Below, one piece after another: positions 4,945-7,151 of a stretch of 7,151 nucleotides of DNA. Where the stretch lies: assembly GCA_030544185.1 (NCBI GenBank), contig JAUNRO010000163.1:1-7151 (forward strand), read 5' to 3'. Each line of letters begins with the position of its first letter. The first letter of the stretch is position 1. The stretch is from Propionibacteriaceae bacterium (GTDB lineage Bacteria; Actinomycetota; Actinomycetes; Propionibacteriales; Propionibacteriaceae). The notes below the pieces were generated by a model that had not been told where the DNA came from, ran no database searches, and saw only the letters and a program-made list of their open reading frames with translations. The position numbers were made by a program, and so were the translations under genes.

Positions 4945-5431
4945 TGTCGTTCTCCTTGAGCTTGAGGTCGGGTGCGTTGATGCCGATCAGCGAGATGGCC
5001 AACTCTTCCATGAAGGCCTCATCCTCCGGAAGGACCTCTTCCGCCATGGCCGCGAAGTCCGCCGACTCGGCGACGATGTGCCCGGAGTGGATGTCCTCCT
5101 GGTCCACCGAGACGCGCACGGCGCGATCTCGCCAGCGCAGCGTGAAGCTCAGGTGCCCGGTGCCGTATTCATCCTCGAGCAGGATGTGGTCACCGTCTGG
5201 ATCCAGCATGGAGTTGGCCTCGGAGATCACGTGCTCGGCGCGCGTGCGCAGCCCGAACCATTCCCAGGTCGCCACGGCGATCTGCACGGGGCGGGAGCGC
5301 TTGAAGACCAGTGTCGCGCTCGAGTCGCCGCCGGTGGTCGCTTCACGGACACGCACCATGAAGGGAGTCAGCACCACGTCGTGGGGGCTGTCCCGGGCGG
5401 TGGGGGGATATTCGTGATTGCGATCAATCAT
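4937..5431 (-). CDS. Unrecognised 164-residue acidic protein coupled to the reductase
   Basis: I do not recognise a family. The protein is soluble-looking, has no cysteine, no signal peptide and no membrane segment. It is rich in Asp/Glu, especially at the C-terminus (AEEVLPEDEAFMEE, 130-143, and a KLKENDNE tail). The middle looks like beta strands (ATLVFKRSRPVQIAVATWEW, 39-58; HLSFTLRWRDRAVRVSVD, 93-110), with HILLEDEYGTGH (82-93) as the most distinctive segment. Its ATG shares one base with the reductase stop (TGATG), with GAGGA 7 nt upstream, and its own end overlaps the next gene. It is therefore made together with the reductase. It is unlike DmpK, DmpM/MmoB or a Rieske ferredoxin in motifs. 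A hydroxylase assembly or regulatory role is conceivable from position only. Confidence 0.7.
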   Translation of the reverse strand: MIDRNHEYPPTARDSPHDVVLTPFMVRVREATTGGDSSATLVFKRSRPVQIAVATWEWFGLRTRAEHVISEANSMLDPDGDHILLEDEYGTGHLSFTLRWRDRAVRVSVDQEDIHSGHIVAESADFAAMAEEVLPEDEAFMEELAISLIGINAPDLKLKENDNE

Positions 5432-6495
5432 CAGTTCGTCCTCATCAGCGGGGACCGGGTGCCACCGGTCTCCTTGTCGGAAGAATCGAAGAAGTCCTCG
5501 CGATAGGTATCGCGCGGGAACAGCCGCTTCTTCATCAGCATCTTGAGCGACGCCTCCACCATCGCGGGCGGGCCGCAGATATAGGCGACCATGCCGCGCA
5601 GCGTCTTGAAGTCGTTGTCGATGACGTCGGTGACCAGGCCGAAGGACGTGTCCTCGACGCCCTCCTCCTCCGAGAGGCAGGGGTGATAGAAGAACTGGTC
5701 CTCGTGCTCGGCCTGGAGCTGGCGGAAATATTCCACGTCATAGAGATCCTCGGCCACGCGCACGCCGTGGTAGAGGTGGATGACCTGGCCGGTCTCCTCC
5801 TCCAGGACGTGGGTGACCATCGACTTCAGCGGCGACAGGCCGGTGCCGCCACCGATCATGATGATCGGCTTGTCCTTGGCCGTGCGCACGAAGAAGCGGC
5901 CATAGGGGCCGGCGATCTTCACCTCGTCGCCGACCTTCAGGTCCTTGAAGATCCAGCCGTCGGTGCCCTTGCCCCCGGGCGTACGCCGGACCGCGAGCTC
6001 GATCTGCTTGCCGTTGGCGGGGGAGTTGGCCATCGACCAACTGCGGAACTCGCCGGCGGTGTTCGGCAGGGTGACCTGGACGTATTGACCCGCGTTGAAG
6101 CCGATCTCGTCGTCGAGGTCGATGGTGATCCGGCGGGTCTCGCGCGCGCAATCCTCCAGCGCGTTGACGACGCCGGTGAAGTCGCGGACCGGGTGCATGG
6201 TGACACCCTCCTCGGCCTCGACATCCGCCTCGATCGTGACATCGGACTCGGGTGTGGCGACGCAGACGAGCGTCTTGCCCTCGTTGCGCTCATATTCCAT
6301 GAGCGCGAACTCGGAGGCGTCCTGATGGTTGACATCGCCCTCGACGATCTCGACCTTGCAGGTGCCGCACGTGCCGTGGGTGCAGGCGTGGGGCAGCCAC
6401 ACGCCGTTGCGCAGGCACGCATCGAGAATGTTCTGGTCTTCCCGGCACTCGACTTCGGCGTCGAGCGATTCGATCCGGATGGTGTGGGTCGTCAT
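5431..6495 (-). CDS. dmpP: Phenol hydroxylase P5-type reductase ([2Fe-2S]/FAD/NADH)
   Basis: This 354-residue electron-transfer component passes electrons from NADH through FAD and a [2Fe-2S] cluster to a diiron hydroxylase; DmpP is about the same length. The plant-type ferredoxin domain is at 1-92, with cluster ligands Cys38, Cys43 and Cys46 (ACTHGTCGTCK) and Cys78 (LVCVA). The FAD domain is at about 103-205, with RSWSMANSP (151-159, the RxYS-like flavin motif, Trp for Tyr) and GPYGRFF. The NAD domain is at about 210-335, with IGGGTGLSPLKSM (214-226) and YICGPPAMV (305-313), ending in YREDFFDSS. The ATG at 6495 is chosen because AAAGGGA lies 5 nt upstream and the ferredoxin domain begins at once; an in-frame start at 6534 adds 13 unrelated residues. 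The physiological substrate cannot be read from the reductase; phenol is only one possibility. Confidence 0.93.
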   Translation of the reverse strand: MTTHTIRIESLDAEVECREDQNILDACLRNGVWLPHACTHGTCGTCKVEIVEGDVNHQDASEFALMEYERNEGKTLVCVATPESDVTIEADVEAEEGVTMHPVRDFTGVVNALEDCARETRRITIDLDDEIGFNAGQYVQVTLPNTAGEFRSWSMANSPANGKQIELAVRRTPGGKGTDGWIFKDLKVGDEVKIAGPYGRFFVRTAKDKPIIMIGGGTGLSPLKSMVTHVLEEETGQVIHLYHGVRVAEDLYDVEYFRQLQAEHEDQFFYHPCLSEEEGVEDTSFGLVTDVIDNDFKTLRGMVAYICGPPAMVEASLKMLMKKRLFPRDTYREDFFDSSDKETGGTRSPLMRTN

Positions 6496-6538
6496 CCAAG
6501 TCCCTTTCTGTTGTGACGACAAGGTGGGGAACACGGCA

Positions 6539-6577
6539 CCGGCCGGCCGCCGGCCACGGGAGCTGGCGGCCGGCCGG
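6539..6577 (-). other. Large intercistronic stem-loop between the P4 and reductase genes
   Basis: CCGGCCGGCCGCC (6539-6551) pairs perfectly with 6565-6577 over 13 bp. After one mismatch (C x A in the minus-strand RNA) two more pairs close a 7-nt loop (6555-6561). Outside the stem an A-A mismatch is followed by three more pairs. The minus-strand sequence beyond it (TGCCGTGTTCCCC) has no U-run, so this is more likely a processing, stability or partial-termination element than a full terminator. It occupies much of the 104-bp gap. Confidence 0.6.
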
Positions 6578-6599
6578 AGCCCGGTGGTGCGCCGGAGAG

Positions 6600-6968
6600 T
6601 CAGGCCAGCTCGAAGCTGACCAGGCCCTTGTGCTCGATACCCAGACCCTCGATGGTGTCGTCATCGTTGGGATCGATCGGGGTGTCGTCCATCTTCCACG
6701 CCGTCACCCGGGAGACGTCGAAGTCCGGGTCCTTGGCCGCCCAGGGCGCCACGACGGTGGCGACGAAGTCACCCCACGTCATGCCGCGCGGCACACGGAA
6801 GCAGGCGGGGCAGACGTTGAACACGGTGCCGCGCCACCACGCGTTGACGATCTGGTCGTCCCCGTTGTGGTCGAGGCGGGCGCGGGACGGGAAGGTGTAT
6901 TGGGCGGCGGCGGGGGGCGGCGGCACCATGACGGCAGGTTCTTTGGCAATCTCGGGATCGATGATCAT
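6600..6968 (-). CDS. dmpO: Phenol hydroxylase P4-like small subunit
   Basis: This 122-residue protein has the size and operon position of the small hydroxylase subunit P4/DmpO, directly upstream of the reductase gene. Known P4 proteins form part of the (P1-P3-P4)2 hydroxylase. A proline-rich start (VMVPPPPAA, 13-21) is followed by YTFPSRARLDHNGDDQIVNAWW (24-45), VFNVCPACFRVPRGMTWGDFV (49-69), PWAAKDPDFDVSRVTAW (75-91) and a beta-rich tail ending GLVSFELA. Paired Cys53 and Cys56 in CPAC are notable and could bind a metal or form a disulfide. The ATG at 6968 has GGAG 5 nt upstream. The assignment rests on overall pattern plus context, so it is good but not certain. Confidence 0.8.
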   Translation of the reverse strand: MIIDPEIAKEPAVMVPPPPAAAQYTFPSRARLDHNGDDQIVNAWWRGTVFNVCPACFRVPRGMTWGDFVATVVAPWAAKDPDFDVSRVTAWKMDDTPIDPNDDDTIEGLGIEHKGLVSFELA

Positions 6969-7002
6969 TCTTACTCCAAATCACAGCATCGTGAGAGTTG
7001 GT

Positions 7003-7024
7003 GGGTGACCCGTCCGGGTCGCCC
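7003..7024 (-). other. Stem-loop in the gap upstream of the P4 gene
   Basis: GGGTGACCC (7003-7011) and GGGTCGCCC (7016-7024) pair over 9 positions with one internal mismatch and a 4-nt loop. It lies 26 nt upstream of the Shine-Dalgarno of the P4 gene, in a 136-bp gap within an otherwise tight operon. A processing or stability role is possible. Confidence 0.35.
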
Positions 7025-7059
7025 GTGGATTGATGTCTCAGGGCACCCGCCCGAGGCGT

Positions 7060-7080
7060 GCCTGCGCGGCGCCCGCAGGC
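7060..7080 (-). other. Second stem-loop just downstream of the truncated gene
   Basis: GCCTGCG (7060-7066) and CGCAGGC (7074-7080) form a perfect 7-bp stem with a 7-nt loop, 24 nt after the stop codon of the gene at the right edge. No U-run follows on the minus strand. It could protect the 3' end of the upstream segment or attenuate transcription; the GC content makes chance formation possible. Confidence 0.3.
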
Positions 7081-7104
7081 CCGCCGGCCGGGGGAGGCGC
7101 AGGG

Positions 7105-7151
7105 TCAGACCGAAGCCGTCTCGGGCCACTTGGCCCAGTTCTTGGCGGCGG
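7105..7151 (-). CDS. C-terminal end of an upstream gene, probably a monooxygenase hydroxylase subunit (partial)
   Basis: Only the last 14 complete codons are present, reading AAKNWAKWPETASV and ending in TGA at 7105-7107; the rest lies beyond the right edge. The peptide alone identifies nothing. In dmpKLMNOP-type operons the gene immediately before P4 (DmpO) encodes the diiron-carrying large subunit P3 (DmpN), so that is the expected identity. Another component or an unrelated gene remains possible. The frame choice rests on the same strand and the sensible distance to the P4 gene. Confidence 0.45.
   Translation of the reverse strand, partial: AAKNWAKWPETASV

Noticed and set aside
4901..5506. 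A 201-codon + strand open frame opposite the 164-residue gene
   Set aside because: The minus-strand frame has ribosome binding sites and start/stop overlaps with both neighbours; the + strand frame has none and crosses three gene boundaries.
5683..6516. A 277-codon + strand open frame antisense to the reductase
   Set aside because: The reductase has complete cofactor motifs on the minus strand; the antisense frame is rich in repetitive Val/Asp/Leu/Gly and is explained by codon bias.

Overview
This is high-GC DNA from an actinobacterium (Actinomycetota). Three points support this. DUF2550 next to a PduO-type adenosyltransferase is a recurrent actinobacterial pairing, found near the ATP synthase operon in mycobacteria. 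The cyclophilin is the lipoprotein type of that phylum. The 91-residue CxxC protein is an actinobacterial conserved hypothetical. I cannot name the genus; Propionibacteriales is only a guess. The window encodes nine complete genes and one truncated gene. Only DUF2550 and the cyclophilin are on the + strand.

Bases 1-1983 are a housekeeping block. A membrane-anchored DUF2550 protein (+) converges on, and overlaps by 11 bp, a cob(I)alamin adenosyltransferase (-). Divergent from the latter, 60 bp away, is a lipoprotein cyclophilin (+). All three start codons lie exactly 6 nt after a TANNNT -10-like hexamer, and no leader or Shine-Dalgarno fits in between, so all three mRNAs are probably leaderless.

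Bases 1990-3148 (-) carry a 91-residue putative zinc-binding protein followed by a YbfF-like alpha/beta hydrolase, probably co-transcribed. Bases 3238-4458 (-) encode a 3-hydroxybutyryl-CoA dehydrogenase with an extra C-terminal domain. It is bracketed by a strong hairpin downstream and by a promoter region with two inverted repeats upstream.

Bases 4583-7151 (-) are the distal part of a multicomponent diiron monooxygenase operon of the phenol hydroxylase (Dmp) type. In transcription order it holds the last codons of a gene entering from the right edge (by position probably the hydroxylase large subunit), a P4/DmpO-like small subunit, a P5/DmpP-like [2Fe-2S]/FAD/NADH reductase, a 164-residue protein I do not recognise, and a 103-residue protein that may be a small dimeric alpha/beta-barrel protein. 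A good intrinsic terminator closes it. The last three genes overlap head to tail and look translationally coupled. The two gaps upstream of the P4 and reductase genes hold stem-loops, one very large. The two small coupled genes are the part most likely to be undescribed: they are wired to the electron-transfer reductase but are not components of the classical dmpKLMNOP system.
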